Assembly (NCBI GenBank): GCA_041690635.1
Contig: JAWLGZ010000001.1
Span: forward strand, 806,001 to 870,000
DNA: 64,000 nt
From: JAWLGZ01 sp041690635
GTDB taxonomy: Bacteria; Pseudomonadota; Gammaproteobacteria; Thiohalomonadales; Thiohalomonadaceae
Reading direction: 5' to 3'
Shown here: positions 9,126 to 17,760 of the stretch, piece after piece
Position numbering within the stretch: the stretch's first letter is position 1
Layout of the letters: every line of letters begins with the position of its first letter
Notes under the pieces: model-generated
What the model was told of the DNA's origin: nothing
The model's input: the letters and a program-made list of their open reading frames with translations, nothing else
Databases searched by the model: none
Position numbers and translations under genes: made by a program

Positions 9126-9616
9126 GTTCGGGCTCCTTCGGGACATATCGAGATGGCATCGGCCGGACACGGTGCAACACAGGCGCCGCAGCCGGTGCAG
9201 GCGGATAGATCGAGTAGCGGCGGTGCGGCGCCCCCCACCACCAGCCGGAAGCTGAAGGCGCGGGCATCGCACTGTTCGGCACAGACACGGCAGACCACCC
9301 CCTGGCGGGCCAGACAGCTCGTGCCGACGGCGGCACGCAAGGTCCAGGGGGGAGTCTGCTCGGTGGGGCGGGTGATGGCGCCGGTGCGGCAGGCGGCGAT
9401 GCAGTCGCCGCAGAAGGTGCATTCACCACGGCTGAAGTCGATCTCGGGGAAGCCCCCGTCGCGCATGACGACAATGCGACAGGTCTCGGCACAGGCGCCG
9501 CAGCGGTCGCAGAGGGCCAGGAAGTGTGTCTCGGGCGACGACCACGGCGGACGCAACGGTGTTCGTTGCCCGCGGAAGTCACCGCGCAGAAACTGCCTTC
9601 GGTTGATCTCTGCCAC
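9122..9616 (-). CDS. napF: NapF, ferredoxin-type maturation protein
   Basis: A 164-residue cytoplasmic iron-sulfur protein with three 4Fe-4S sites: CDRCGACAETC, CTFCGDCIAAC and CTGCGACVAPC, plus a further Cys group (CLARQGVVCRVCAEQC). NapF interacts with NapA before export and helps load its cluster. The N-terminal NRRQFLRG looks like a twin-arginine motif but there is no hydrophobic core after it, so it stays cytoplasmic. It is the first gene of the nap operon, 64 bases downstream of the FNR-type box. Confidence 0.92.
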   Translation of the reverse strand: MAEINRRQFLRGDFRGQRTPLRPPWSSPETHFLALCDRCGACAETCRIVVMRDGGFPEIDFSRGECTFCGDCIAACRTGAITRPTEQTPPWTLRAAVGTSCLARQGVVCRVCAEQCDARAFSFRLVVGGAAPPLLDLSACTGCGACVAPCPADAISICPEGART

Positions 9617-9679
9617 CTTTGCCCCCTTTGGGCGGGTGTCGCTCGGCAGTTACCCTCACCGATTGAGTGGAAATGTACC

Positions 9680-9693
9680 TTGATTAATGTCAA
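9680..9693 (-). promoter_or_regulatory. FNR/Anr-type box upstream of napF
   Basis: TTGAT-TAAT-GTCAA matches the FNR consensus TTGAT-N4-ATCAA at nine of ten positions. If centred at -41.5, as in class II FNR promoters, transcription would start near 9645, about 29 bases before napF. This predicts oxygen-responsive control of nap. A site serving moaA as well cannot be excluded. Confidence 0.65.
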
Positions 9694-9765
9694 GGCGTCC
9701 TTCCCCCACAGTCGGAAATATGTAACCCGTCACAAAAGGCTCCGGGGCGTATCACCTTTGGCCGA

Positions 9766-9794
9766 TTGCCCGGCCGGCGTCCGCTGCCTATAGT
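9766..9794 (+). promoter_or_regulatory. Possible sigma-70 promoter for moaA
   Basis: TTGCCC at 9766-9771 and TATAGT at 9789-9794 are separated by 17 bp. The predicted start point (about 9801) is almost on the moaA ATG at 9804, so it would give a nearly leaderless mRNA. A GGAG lies between the -10 and the ATG, suggesting instead that a promoter further upstream is used. Confidence 0.3.
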
Positions 9795-9803
9795 CGGAGA
9801 GTC

Positions 9804-10787
9804 ATGAAAGACATGCTCCACGACCCCTTTGGGCGCACCATCGAGTACCTGCGGCTGTCGGTCACCGACCGCTGCGATTTGCGCTGTTTTTACTGCATGC
9901 CGCAGGGATTCCACGATTTCGAGATCCCCGAGCACTGGCTCACGTTTGACGAGATCGAGCGGGTGGTGGGGGTATTCGCGCGGCTCGGGGTCCGACGATT
10001 GCGGCTGACCGGCGGCGAACCGCTGGTACGCCACGGTCTGCCTGAACTGGCCAGTCGCCTGGCGACGCTGCCGGGTATCGAAGACCTTTCCCTCTCCACC
10101 AATGCAGTGCGCCTGGCCAAGGCGGCCGAACCACTTCACCGCGCCGGCGTGACGCGGCTCAACGTCAGCCTCGACTCACTCGATCCGCAGCACTTCCAGG
10201 AGATCACCGGCGGACGGCTGGAGAAGGTGCTGGCCGGCCTTCAGGCGGCGAAGGCGGCCGGTTTCGCGCCGATCAAAATCAACATGGTGGTGATGCGCGG
10301 GGTCAACGACGACGAGGTGGAGGCGATGGTCCACTTCTGCCTGGAAAACGGCTTTACCCTGCGCTTCATCGAAACCATGCCGATGGGCAGTACCGGCCGC
10401 GAGGCAGCGGATCACTTTGTCGATCTGCAAGAGGTCCGCCAGCGCCTGGAGCGGTCGTTCGCACTGATTCCGGGCGTCATGCCCGGGGGTGGTCCCGCCC
10501 GTTACGTACAGGTGGCCGGAACCGACCTCAGAATCGGCTTCATCACCCCCATATCCCAGCACTTCTGCGAGACCTGCAACCGGATCCGGCTGGCGGTGGA
10601 CGGCACCCTGTACATGTGCCTGGGGCAGGACCACAGCTACCCCTTGCGGCCACTGCTGCGCGCCGGCATCAATGATCGCGAATTGACCGAACACCTGCTG
10701 CACGCCATTGCCCTCAAGCCCGAGCGCCACGAGTTCCGCGAACATCCGGGGCAGGTGGTCCGCTTCATGTCCATGACCGGCGGTTGA
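9804..10787 (+). CDS. moaA: MoaA, GTP 3',8-cyclase
   Basis: A 327-residue radical SAM enzyme that starts molybdenum-cofactor synthesis. The SAM cluster Cys are C24, C28 and C31 (CDLRCFYC). A second C-terminal cluster is indicated by FCETCNRIRL and a Cys about 14 residues later (YMCLGQ). The protein ends in GG, the essential MoaA C-terminus, so it is complete. Its divergent position beside nap fits supply of cofactor to NapA. A second ATG at 9813 is possible. Confidence 0.95.
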   Translation: MKDMLHDPFGRTIEYLRLSVTDRCDLRCFYCMPQGFHDFEIPEHWLTFDEIERVVGVFARLGVRRLRLTGGEPLVRHGLPELASRLATLPGIEDLSLSTNAVRLAKAAEPLHRAGVTRLNVSLDSLDPQHFQEITGGRLEKVLAGLQAAKAAGFAPIKINMVVMRGVNDDEVEAMVHFCLENGFTLRFIETMPMGSTGREAADHFVDLQEVRQRLERSFALIPGVMPGGGPARYVQVAGTDLRIGFITPISQHFCETCNRIRLAVDGTLYMCLGQDHSYPLRPLLRAGINDRELTEHLLHAIALKPERHEFREHPGQVVRFMSMTGG

Positions 10788-10801
10788 CAACAGGGTCTGT
10801 T

Positions 10802-10890
10802 CCCGCAGAGGCACAGAGAAGATACCCACGGTCCCCTTCCAGCTGTCGCTACGTTCCACCTCCGCAGCCATGCTGTGTATCTCCGTGGTG
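10802..10890. repeat. Degenerate palindromic repeat, GCAGAGG family
   Basis: Imperfect arms CCCGCAGAGGCACAGAG and CTGTGTATCTCCGTGGTG are separated by about 50 bases. The same arm sequence recurs near 48705-48802 and 60903-60982. It fills most of the moaA to HugZ-like gap. Confidence 0.5.
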
Positions 10891-10959
10891 CAACCTCAGG
10901 GGGGCGGCATCCCGCTATCCCTGCGGCTACAATTGAGCCGCATATCCGGGGGAAAGATC

Positions 10960-11445
10960 ATGCAAGCGATACCACGCGATGAACTGCTGGCCGGCTGCAC
11001 TTCGCTGATCCGGCAGCAGCGTTGGGCGGCACTGGCGACGGTGGATGACACCGGCGCCGCTGCCGCGTCGATGGTCGCCTATGCGCTGTACGGTGAGGGG
11101 TTGTTGCTTCACCTGAGCCGTCTGGCCGCCCACACCCGGCATCTGCTGGCGCGGCCCACCTGTTCGCTCGTGATTTCCGAATCCGACACTGGCGAGAACG
11201 CCGACCCGCAAACCCTGGCGCGCGTCTCGCTGAGCGGCGGCGTCGTGCCGCTGGAACCGGAAGGCCGGGAGTTCGGATCGGCGCGTCTCGCCTACCTGCG
11301 CCGCCTACCCGAAGCCGAGATGCGCTTCGGATTCGCCGATTTCCTGCTGTTCCGCTTCACCCCCGAACAGTCCCGCTACGTCGGGGGTTTCGCCAAGGCG
11401 GTCACCTTCTCCGCCGCTGAACTCCGCCTCGAATTGAATGGCTGA
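10960..11445 (+). CDS. HugZ-like / pyridoxamine 5'-phosphate oxidase-fold protein
   Basis: A 161-residue split-barrel FMN-binding-fold protein. The N-terminal segment (RWAALATVDDTGAAAASMVAYAL) and the C-terminal FADFLLFRF...RYVGGFAKA match the HugZ/heme-utilisation branch of the PNPOx-like superfamily. Members bind FMN or heme; the reaction here is unknown. The ATG at 10960 is chosen for the purine-rich GGGGGAAAG just upstream and because homologues start at this point. It appears to be a single-gene unit. Confidence 0.75.
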   Translation: MQAIPRDELLAGCTSLIRQQRWAALATVDDTGAAAASMVAYALYGEGLLLHLSRLAAHTRHLLARPTCSLVISESDTGENADPQTLARVSLSGGVVPLEPEGREFGSARLAYLRRLPEAEMRFGFADFLLFRFTPEQSRYVGGFAKAVTFSAAELRLELNG

Positions 11446-11468
11446 AAACCATTCAGTCACAGAGCACG

Positions 11469-11589
11469 GACGACTGCATGGATGCAGGAGGTACGACCCC
11501 ATGGACGGGGGAGGTAGACCTCGTCGGGAACAGGCGGTCGAGAGCAACGCAGGGAGCAGTTGCCGACGACTGCATGGATGCAGGAGGTA
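11469..11589. repeat. Pair of 25-bp direct repeats
   Basis: Identical 25-bp copies at 11469-11493 and 11565-11589, sharing the core GCATGGATGCAGGAGGTA. The core contains the small palindrome TGCATGGATGCA-like dyad. They lie in the gap between the HugZ-like gene and the convergent Omp85-like gene. Likely a dispersed intergenic element. Confidence 0.7.
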
Positions 11590-11634
11590 GCGTTGAACGG
11601 CTGCTCACCGCCATGATCTCGTGGCTGATTTTCG

Positions 11635-12972
11635 CTAGAAGGAATCGCTGGTGCTGCCGTAGTACTTGACCGACTCCCCACCAAAACCGACATCCGCCGA
11701 AAGCGTGACATCGACGAAGGTCTGAACTCGCCAGCGCAGGCCCACGCCGAAGCCGACCTCGAGGTCGGTAAGGTCGATGTGGCTGGCGCTCCGATACACG
11801 TTGCCGACATCCACAAAGGCGACCCAGCGCAACTGGGGGAAACGACGAACGAACGGACTCAGGTACTCGACATTCAACAGGAGCATGGCGTTGCCGGGCT
11901 CCATCCCCTCGTGTCCCCGAAGGCTCTTCGCACCCCCGAGGCCATACGCCTTGCTGCCGAACAGATCGCCGTCGGCCAGTCCGACCTGCGCGCGCAGGTT
12001 CAGGTTCTTCCCACGCTCACCGAGAGGGTTGTATTTGCGCCAGACAAACAGGTGCCGGTGGTGATCGTAATCGGACCCCATAAAGGGCAAGCCGGCCGTC
12101 AGGTAGTAACCGAAAGCTGTGCCCGAACGGTGAAACGGATAGTCGTGGATATCCAGGTATTCCACGGAGGCATTGGCGCTTACCGCCGCACTGTCCTGCA
12201 ATCGGCCGGGGGTTCCGGAACGCAGGTCATATGCCATCTCCTGGTAGGAGAGGCCGCCACCGACACGCCAGCCTGAACTGGCGCCGGACTCGTTGAGCCA
12301 CCGGCCCAGAAAGAAGCTGGTGGAGCGATCATCATGCTGGTAGCGGGACTCTGTCCCGTCCTCATCGAGGGCGAGATCACGGCGAATGACACGGGCGGCG
12401 AGTGCGAGGTCCCAGAGAGAATTTCCTATCCTGGGATAGTTGAAGGAGAGAAAGAGCTCGCGTGTGGGATCCCTGTCGGCAACATCGGACTGCTGTTCGT
12501 AGCCAAGGCGCAGGCGCTGGTTGAGACCGCGCAGGTTATCAAGCCGCAGCTCCGCCCCGTAGCTGAGGTCGCCGTTAAGCTTGAGATCGCCCCGCGGCAG
12601 CGGCAGCACATAGCGCTTCTCCTCGACCATCACCCGCAGGATCACCCCCTCGCCATCCGCCTCCGGCACCAGTTGGGTGCGCACACTGGTGAACAAACCG
12701 AGGTCCATGATCGCCTGCCGCGATGCCGCAATGGCATCCGGCTGCGCCGGATCGCCCACCGCGACCGACATCTCCCGCAGCAGGATCTTGGGCCGGGTCA
12801 CCTCATTTCCCTCGAAGTGAATAGCCGTGATAGCCGGGAGTTCCGCGGCTGCGCTGGAGATGTTCAGGAGAAGGGCAAGCAGAATGAAGGCGAAAACGGT
12901 GGCACGCCCGAGGCAGTCGAAGACCCTTCGGCGGGGAGATCCCTTTCCCAGGGCTGGTTCACTGAGCGACAT
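11635..12972 (-). CDS. Omp85/D15-family outer-membrane protein with one POTRA domain
   Basis: A 445-residue protein. A signal peptide (about residues 20-44, ending SSAAA) is followed by one POTRA-like domain (about 45-115, ITAIHFEGNEVTRPKILLREM) and a C-terminal beta-barrel of the bacterial surface antigen (D15) type ending GSTSDSF. BamA has five POTRA domains and TamA three, so this is neither. Its substrate is unknown. The start at 12972 (MSLSEPALG) keeps a normal signal peptide; the longer frame upstream runs into the tauE gene. TauE lies next upstream on the same strand. Confidence 0.78.
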   Translation of the reverse strand: MSLSEPALGKGSPRRRVFDCLGRATVFAFILLALLLNISSAAAELPAITAIHFEGNEVTRPKILLREMSVAVGDPAQPDAIAASRQAIMDLGLFTSVRTQLVPEADGEGVILRVMVEEKRYVLPLPRGDLKLNGDLSYGAELRLDNLRGLNQRLRLGYEQQSDVADRDPTRELFLSFNYPRIGNSLWDLALAARVIRRDLALDEDGTESRYQHDDRSTSFFLGRWLNESGASSGWRVGGGLSYQEMAYDLRSGTPGRLQDSAAVSANASVEYLDIHDYPFHRSGTAFGYYLTAGLPFMGSDYDHHRHLFVWRKYNPLGERGKNLNLRAQVGLADGDLFGSKAYGLGGAKSLRGHEGMEPGNAMLLLNVEYLSPFVRRFPQLRWVAFVDVGNVYRSASHIDLTDLEVGFGVGLRWRVQTFVDVTLSADVGFGGESVKYYGSTSDSF

Positions 12973-13047
12973 CCTGTCCGAATCCCCCGTTTCCGGATGG
13001 AAAGCACGGCGCACGGAGCCATCCCGGCCCGACTCGTCTCCCGGGAA

Positions 13048-13067
13048 GTATAGGTTAGACCTTATAC
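13048..13067 (-). promoter_or_regulatory. Inverted repeat with a TATACT box upstream of the Omp85-like gene
   Basis: GTATAGGT and ACCTTATAC form an imperfect dyad between tauE and the Omp85-like gene. On the minus strand it includes TATACT, a good -10 match, but no convincing -35 lies 17 bp away. It could be a promoter or an operator. Confidence 0.25.
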
Positions 13068-13082
13068 AAGGGGCTGAATGGA

Positions 13083-13883
13083 TCAGGTGAGTGCCGCCCA
13101 GAGCATTCGCGCGCCAAGCACTGCCAGGAACAGGGCGAAGAACCGCTTGAGACTCCTTGCCGGGATCGCATGGGCCAGCCTGGCCCCGAGCGGTGCGAAA
13201 AGGACGCTGGTAGCAACCACGCCCGCCCAGGCCGGCCAGTAGAGATAGCCGCTGCTCCACGCCGGCAACCCCGGCGTGTTCCAGCCCACGGCGACGAACG
13301 AGGCCGCTCCGGCAAGGGCAATGGGAAGCCCGCAGGCGGCGGAGGTGGCCACCGCCTGCTGCATCCGCACCCGGCACCAGACGAGGAACGGAACCGTCAG
13401 CGTGCCGCCGCCAATCCCGACTACCGCCGACACCGATCCGATCACGCCGCCGGCTACCGTCATACCCGCCCGGTCCGGCAGATTACGGTGCCCCTCCGGT
13501 AGCAGAGAGAACGCCATCTGGGCGGCGACGGCCAGTTCGAAAAGGCCAAAAACGATCTGCAGCGTGTCGCTGGGCAGCCGATCCGCCATCAGGGCACCGA
13601 GCGCGGCGCCGATCACGATACCAGGGGTCAGCCGGGCGAACACCTCCCAGCGCACCGCCCCGCGCCGGTGGTGTGCCCGTACCGATGAGATGGAGGTGAA
13701 GACGATGGTGGCGAGTGAGGTGCCGATCGCCAGGTGCATGATCATGTCGGGCGCGATGCCGTACCCCGCGAACACGAAGGCCAGCACCGGCACGATGATC
13801 AGCCCGCCGCCCACCCCGAGAAGACCTGCAATGGTCCCGGCAAAGGCGCCGAGCGCGAGAAAGATGATGAGAGTTTCAAGCAT
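13083..13883 (-). CDS. TauE/SafE-family membrane permease (possible sulfite/sulfonate exporter)
   Basis: A 266-residue integral membrane protein with about eight hydrophobic helices. The family signature of a Gly-rich first repeat (GLLGVGGGLIIVPVL) is repeated in the second half (VVGIGGGTLTVPFLVW), reflecting the internal duplication of TauE/SafE proteins. Members export sulfite, sulfoacetate or related organosulfur anions. In a sulfur oxidiser sulfite export is plausible, but the substrate is not shown here. Confidence 0.82.
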   Translation of the reverse strand: MLETLIIFLALGAFAGTIAGLLGVGGGLIIVPVLAFVFAGYGIAPDMIMHLAIGTSLATIVFTSISSVRAHHRRGAVRWEVFARLTPGIVIGAALGALMADRLPSDTLQIVFGLFELAVAAQMAFSLLPEGHRNLPDRAGMTVAGGVIGSVSAVVGIGGGTLTVPFLVWCRVRMQQAVATSAACGLPIALAGAASFVAVGWNTPGLPAWSSGYLYWPAWAGVVATSVLFAPLGARLAHAIPARSLKRFFALFLAVLGARMLWAALT

Positions 13884-13962
13884 TCAGGGAATACACCGCA
13901 GTGAGGCGGAGAAGTGTCTCCTGGATCGCCTCACCGCGCTACCGTAGCGTCCGTTTTCGCTG

Positions 13963-15324
13963 TTATTTGATCCAGACCGTCTTGGCGTTGCAGAACTCAC
14001 GAATGCCGTGGAGGGAGAGTTCACGGCCGTAGCCGGAGGACTTGATTCCACCGAAGGGGAGCCGGGGGTCGCTCTTGACTATCCCGTTCACGAAGGCGGC
14101 GCCGCACTCGAGGGCCAGGGCGACCCGCTCTCCGCACGCAACATCACCGCACCAGACACTGCCGCCGAGTCCGAATGGAGTGCAGTTGGCGATCCGGATC
14201 GCCTCCGCTTCGTCCCTGGCACGGATGACGATCGCCACCGGCCCGAACAGCTCCTCCGACCAGGCGCGCATCTCCGGGGTCACCCGGTCGAGGATGGAGG
14301 CGGCGTAGAATGCCCCCTTGCGCTCCAGGGGAGCACAACCGGTCACCGCAACCGCACCCCGGTCAATCGCATCCTTCACCTGCTCGTGCAGGTCGTCGCG
14401 CAGGTCCGGGCGTGCCATCGGCGCCAGGGTGGCACCCTCGTCGAGCGGGTCACCGGGGTTAAGCGCCTCGACAGCCGCCTTGAACCGGGCCACGAACTCG
14501 TCGGCAACCGACTCGACAACGAGGAACCGCTTGGCGGCGATGCAGCTCTGGCCGGCATTCAGGAAGCGGGAGGCCACCGCATTCTGCACAGCGAACGGCA
14601 GGTCGGCATCTTCCAGCACCACGAACGGATCCGAGCCCCCCAGTTCCAGCACCGTCTTTTTCAGCACCCCACCCGCCACGGCGGCCACCTTGCGTCCGGC
14701 AGCCTCTGAGCCGGTCAGCGTGACCGCCTGCACCCGCGGGTCTTCGATCACCTGCTGCACCTTCGCGGCGGGGATCATCAGGGTCCGGAACACGCCCTCC
14801 GGCAGACCGGCATCGAGGAACAGTTGCTCGATAGCGCGGGCGCACTGGGGCACGTTGGAGGCGTGCTTGAGCAGGCCACCGTTGCCGGCGGCAAGGGCCG
14901 GTGCGGCGAAGCGGCACACCTGCCAGAAGGGGAAATTCCAGGGCATCACCGCCAGCACCACCCCGAGCGGCTGGTAGGCCACGTAGCTCTTGCCGGCGTC
15001 ACTTTCGGTTGTTTCGGGGGCAAGGAACTGTGGCGCCTGTTCGGCGTAGTAGTCGAACACCCAGGCGCACTTGTCGATCTCGCCGAGGGACTCCCGATAG
15101 AGCTTGCCCATCTCCAGGGTGATAATCCGTGCCAACGCCTCGCGTCGCGCACGCAGTTCGGCGGCGATACGACGGAGCACTTCGCAACGCTCGGCAAGCG
15201 GTATGGCGGCCCAGCGGCGCGCGGCGGCGGCCGATTGTGCCAGCGCGGACTCGAGTTCGTCGTCGCTCCAGTGAGGAATCTCTTCGAGGAGTTCGCCGGT
15301 GGCGGGATTGATCGATTGGAACAC
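13963..15324 (-). CDS. NAD(P)-dependent aldehyde dehydrogenase, succinate-semialdehyde type
   Basis: A 453-residue ALDH-superfamily enzyme. The catalytic Cys is in NAGQSCIAAKR and the general base Glu in LELGGSDPF. The N-terminal SINPATGE and the PFGGIKSSGYGRELS C-terminal region resemble the Sad/GabD group, which oxidises succinate semialdehyde to succinate. The exact substrate cannot be fixed from sequence alone. It is shorter than typical 480-490 residue GabD proteins and closer to Sad. It is divergent from the NDUFA9-like gene. Confidence 0.8.
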   Translation of the reverse strand: MFQSINPATGELLEEIPHWSDDELESALAQSAAAARRWAAIPLAERCEVLRRIAAELRARREALARIITLEMGKLYRESLGEIDKCAWVFDYYAEQAPQFLAPETTESDAGKSYVAYQPLGVVLAVMPWNFPFWQVCRFAAPALAAGNGGLLKHASNVPQCARAIEQLFLDAGLPEGVFRTLMIPAAKVQQVIEDPRVQAVTLTGSEAAGRKVAAVAGGVLKKTVLELGGSDPFVVLEDADLPFAVQNAVASRFLNAGQSCIAAKRFLVVESVADEFVARFKAAVEALNPGDPLDEGATLAPMARPDLRDDLHEQVKDAIDRGAVAVTGCAPLERKGAFYAASILDRVTPEMRAWSEELFGPVAIVIRARDEAEAIRIANCTPFGLGGSVWCGDVACGERVALALECGAAFVNGIVKSDPRLPFGGIKSSGYGRELSLHGIREFCNAKTVWIK

Positions 15325-15458
15325 GGCGTCCCCCTGTCGTGGTGCCGGTGAGTGTGCGGGTGCCGTCGAGGCGGAATATTCAGGTTAGTATACAATCCCT
15401 AGCCGACGGGAAACCGGGGCGGAACCAACGGATTGGCAAGGAGATTCAAGCGACCATC

Positions 15459-16415
15459 ATGCGAACGCATACCCTCTGTATCCTGGGCGGCACCGGTTTT
15501 GTGGGCCACCATCTGACCGCCCGCCTCGCCAGGGACGGGCACCGCATCCGCGTACTCACCCGCCGCCGGGAGCGGCACCGCGACCTGCTGGTCCTGCCGC
15601 AGCTGGAGCTGTTGGACGTGGACGTTCACGATCCGGCGGCGCTCAAGTCCGCAGTGGCTGGCTCGGACGTGGTGATCAACCTCATCGGCATCCTCAATGA
15701 GCGCGGACACAAGGGCAAAGGTTTTGAGCGGGTGCATGTGGAGTTGGTTCGCAAAGTCATCGATGCCTGTCGCGCCAACCGCATTCACCGCCTGCTGCAC
15801 ATGAGTGCGCTGGGCGCCGATGCCGGCTTTGGGGCGAGCCACTACCTGCGCACCAAGGGCGAGGGCGAGAACCTCGCCCACACCCCCCACAACATCCACG
15901 TCACCAGCTTCCGCCCCTCGGTCATCTTCGGTAGCGGCGACTCCTTCTTCAACCGCTTCGCCGGCCTGCTGCGAATGGCTCCGGGCGTACTGCCGCTCGC
16001 CTGCCCCAACGCCCGCTTCGCCCCGGTCCATGTGGCCGATGTGGCGGAGGCGTTCGCCCGTTCGCTGGACAACCGCGACACCTTCGGCCGGCGGTATGAC
16101 CTGTGCGGACCACGCGTCTACACGTTGAAGGAACTGGTGGAAGAGACTGCTCGCATGGCGGGCATCCGGCGCAAGGTGATCGGGCTCTCCCGCGGGCTCT
16201 CCCGTTTGCAGGCCACCGTGGCCGGTCGGCTGCCGGGCAAGCCGTTCTCCCTGGACAACTTTCACTCCCTGCAGCGGGACAGCATCTGCCAGGGCCCCTT
16301 CCCGGAGGTGTTCGGCATTACCCCCACCTCGGTGGAGGCGGTGGTGCCGGGCTATCTCGGACCGGGCGGCCGGCGCTCCCCCTACGACGACTTTCGTTCG
16401 GCGAGCCGGCGCTGA
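15459..16415 (+). CDS. NDUFA9-like atypical short-chain dehydrogenase/epimerase
   Basis: A 318-residue NAD(P)-binding Rossmann protein. The glycine motif is GGTGFVGHHL near the N-terminus. The rest matches the complex I NDUFA9-subunit-like branch of atypical SDRs, seen in many gammaproteobacteria as a stand-alone protein. Substrate unknown. The ATG at 15459 follows AAGGAGA and starts at the Rossmann fold; an upstream in-frame start would add 40 non-conserved residues. Its stop overlaps the start of cca (TGATG), so the two are coupled. Confidence 0.78.
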   Translation: MRTHTLCILGGTGFVGHHLTARLARDGHRIRVLTRRRERHRDLLVLPQLELLDVDVHDPAALKSAVAGSDVVINLIGILNERGHKGKGFERVHVELVRKVIDACRANRIHRLLHMSALGADAGFGASHYLRTKGEGENLAHTPHNIHVTSFRPSVIFGSGDSFFNRFAGLLRMAPGVLPLACPNARFAPVHVADVAEAFARSLDNRDTFGRRYDLCGPRVYTLKELVEETARMAGIRRKVIGLSRGLSRLQATVAGRLPGKPFSLDNFHSLQRDSICQGPFPEVFGITPTSVEAVVPGYLGPGGRRSPYDDFRSASRR

Positions 16416-17635
16416 TGCAGGTCTATCTGGTCGGCGGCGCGGTACGCGACCGACTGCTCGGCGTCGAGCCACAGGACCGGGACTGGGTGGTGGTGGGCGC
16501 CACACCGGAGGAGATGCTGGCCCAGGGCTTCCGCCCGGTGGGCAAGGACTTTCCCGTTTTTCTCCACCCCGAAACCAACGAGGAGTACGCCCTCGCCCGC
16601 ACCGAGCGCAAGACCGGCCCCGGTTACCACGGCTTTGAATTTCACGCCGCCCCCGACGTGACGCTGGAGGAGGATCTGCGCCGGCGCGACCTCACCATCA
16701 ACGCCATGGCGGAGGATGCCGAAGGCAACCTGATCGACCCGTTCGGCGGTGAAGCCGATCTGCGCGAAGGGCGGCTGCGCCACGTCTCCGAAGCGTTCGC
16801 CGAGGACCCGGTGCGTATCCTGCGCGTGGCGCGCTACGCCGCGCGCTACGGCAAATGGGGCTTTCGTGTCGCCCACTCCACGAACAGGTCGATGCGGCAG
16901 ATGGTGGCAAGCGGCGAAGTGGATGCCCTGGTGCCCGAACGGGTGTGGCAGGAGCTGGAGCGGGCGCTCGGCGAGGCGAATCCATCGCGCTTTTTCGAGG
17001 TGCTGCGCGGCTGCGGGGCGCTGGCGAAGATATTCCCGGAGATCGATCGCCTGTTCGGCGTGCCGCAACCCAAGCAGCACCACCCGGAGGAGGACACCGG
17101 CGTTCACGTCATGCTGGTGCTGGAGCAGGCGGCCCGGCTCTCGCCCGACACCCGCATCCGCTTCGCCGCCCTCACCCACGACCTGGGCAAGGGCACCACA
17201 CCCCAATCGGAGTGGCCGCGCCACATCGCCCACGAGGAGCGCGGAGTGGCGCTGGTCGAGGGGCTGTGCGACCGTCTCAAGGTGCCCAACGGCCACCGGG
17301 ACCTCGCCCTGCTGGTGGTCCGCTACCACGGCATCTATCACCGGGCCGAGGAGCTGCGCCCGGAGACCTTCCTCAAGGTGCTGGAGTCAATCGACAGCTT
17401 CCGGCGCCCGGAACGGGTGGAGCAGTTCCTGCTCGCCTGCGAGGCGGACTCACGCGGCCGGCCCGGCTGGGAGAGCGTAGACATCCCCCAGCCGGATCTC
17501 TTCCGCCGCGCCTACAAAGCGGCCGCCGAAGTCACCGCCAAAGAACTGGTCGAACAGGGTCTGACCGGCGCCGCCATCGGCCAGGCGCTGCACAAGAAAC
17601 GCGTCGGAGCCATCGCCACCGCGCTTCAGCGCTGA
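16415..17635 (+). CDS. cca: Multifunctional CCA tRNA nucleotidyltransferase
   Basis: A 406-residue enzyme that adds or repairs the 3' CCA of tRNAs. The N-terminus carries LVGGAVRD and DRDWVVVG, with the metal-binding Asp pair. RRDLTINAMA and the ERVWQELERAL segment follow. An HD phosphohydrolase domain in the C-terminal half (THDLGKG) identifies the multifunctional gammaproteobacterial type. It begins one base inside the stop codon of the preceding gene. Confidence 0.95.
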   Translation: MQVYLVGGAVRDRLLGVEPQDRDWVVVGATPEEMLAQGFRPVGKDFPVFLHPETNEEYALARTERKTGPGYHGFEFHAAPDVTLEEDLRRRDLTINAMAEDAEGNLIDPFGGEADLREGRLRHVSEAFAEDPVRILRVARYAARYGKWGFRVAHSTNRSMRQMVASGEVDALVPERVWQELERALGEANPSRFFEVLRGCGALAKIFPEIDRLFGVPQPKQHHPEEDTGVHVMLVLEQAARLSPDTRIRFAALTHDLGKGTTPQSEWPRHIAHEERGVALVEGLCDRLKVPNGHRDLALLVVRYHGIYHRAEELRPETFLKVLESIDSFRRPERVEQFLLACEADSRGRPGWESVDIPQPDLFRRAYKAAAEVTAKELVEQGLTGAAIGQALHKKRVGAIATALQR

Positions 17636-17639
17636 CCGC

Positions 17640-17735
17640 GAATCAAACACGCCAGCGTTTGATTCGTCGTAGACGCGCACGGGTATGTACCCGGCGCGGC
17701 GTGTTGAAAAAGGGTAGGAAAACCCTTTTTCAACA
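17640..17735. terminator. Hairpin cluster between convergent cca and DUF2058 gene
   Basis: Three dyads lie in under 100 bp. GAATCAAAC pairs with GTTTGATTC (17640-17665). CGCG...CGGGTA pairs with TACCCG...CGCG around 17675-17700. A 13-bp perfect stem at 17702-17735 (TGTTGAAAAAGGG with CCCTTTTTCAACA) has an 8-nt loop. The last could terminate both genes; the cluster also looks like a mobile intergenic repeat. Confidence 0.6.
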
Positions 17736-17760
17736 TCCTGTCAGGGGAAAGCCGACCCCG

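Noticed and set aside
10870..10959. N-terminal extension of the HugZ-like protein
   Set aside because: It is encoded by the repeat at 10802-10890 and lacks a ribosome-binding site; the ATG at 10960 has a good one.
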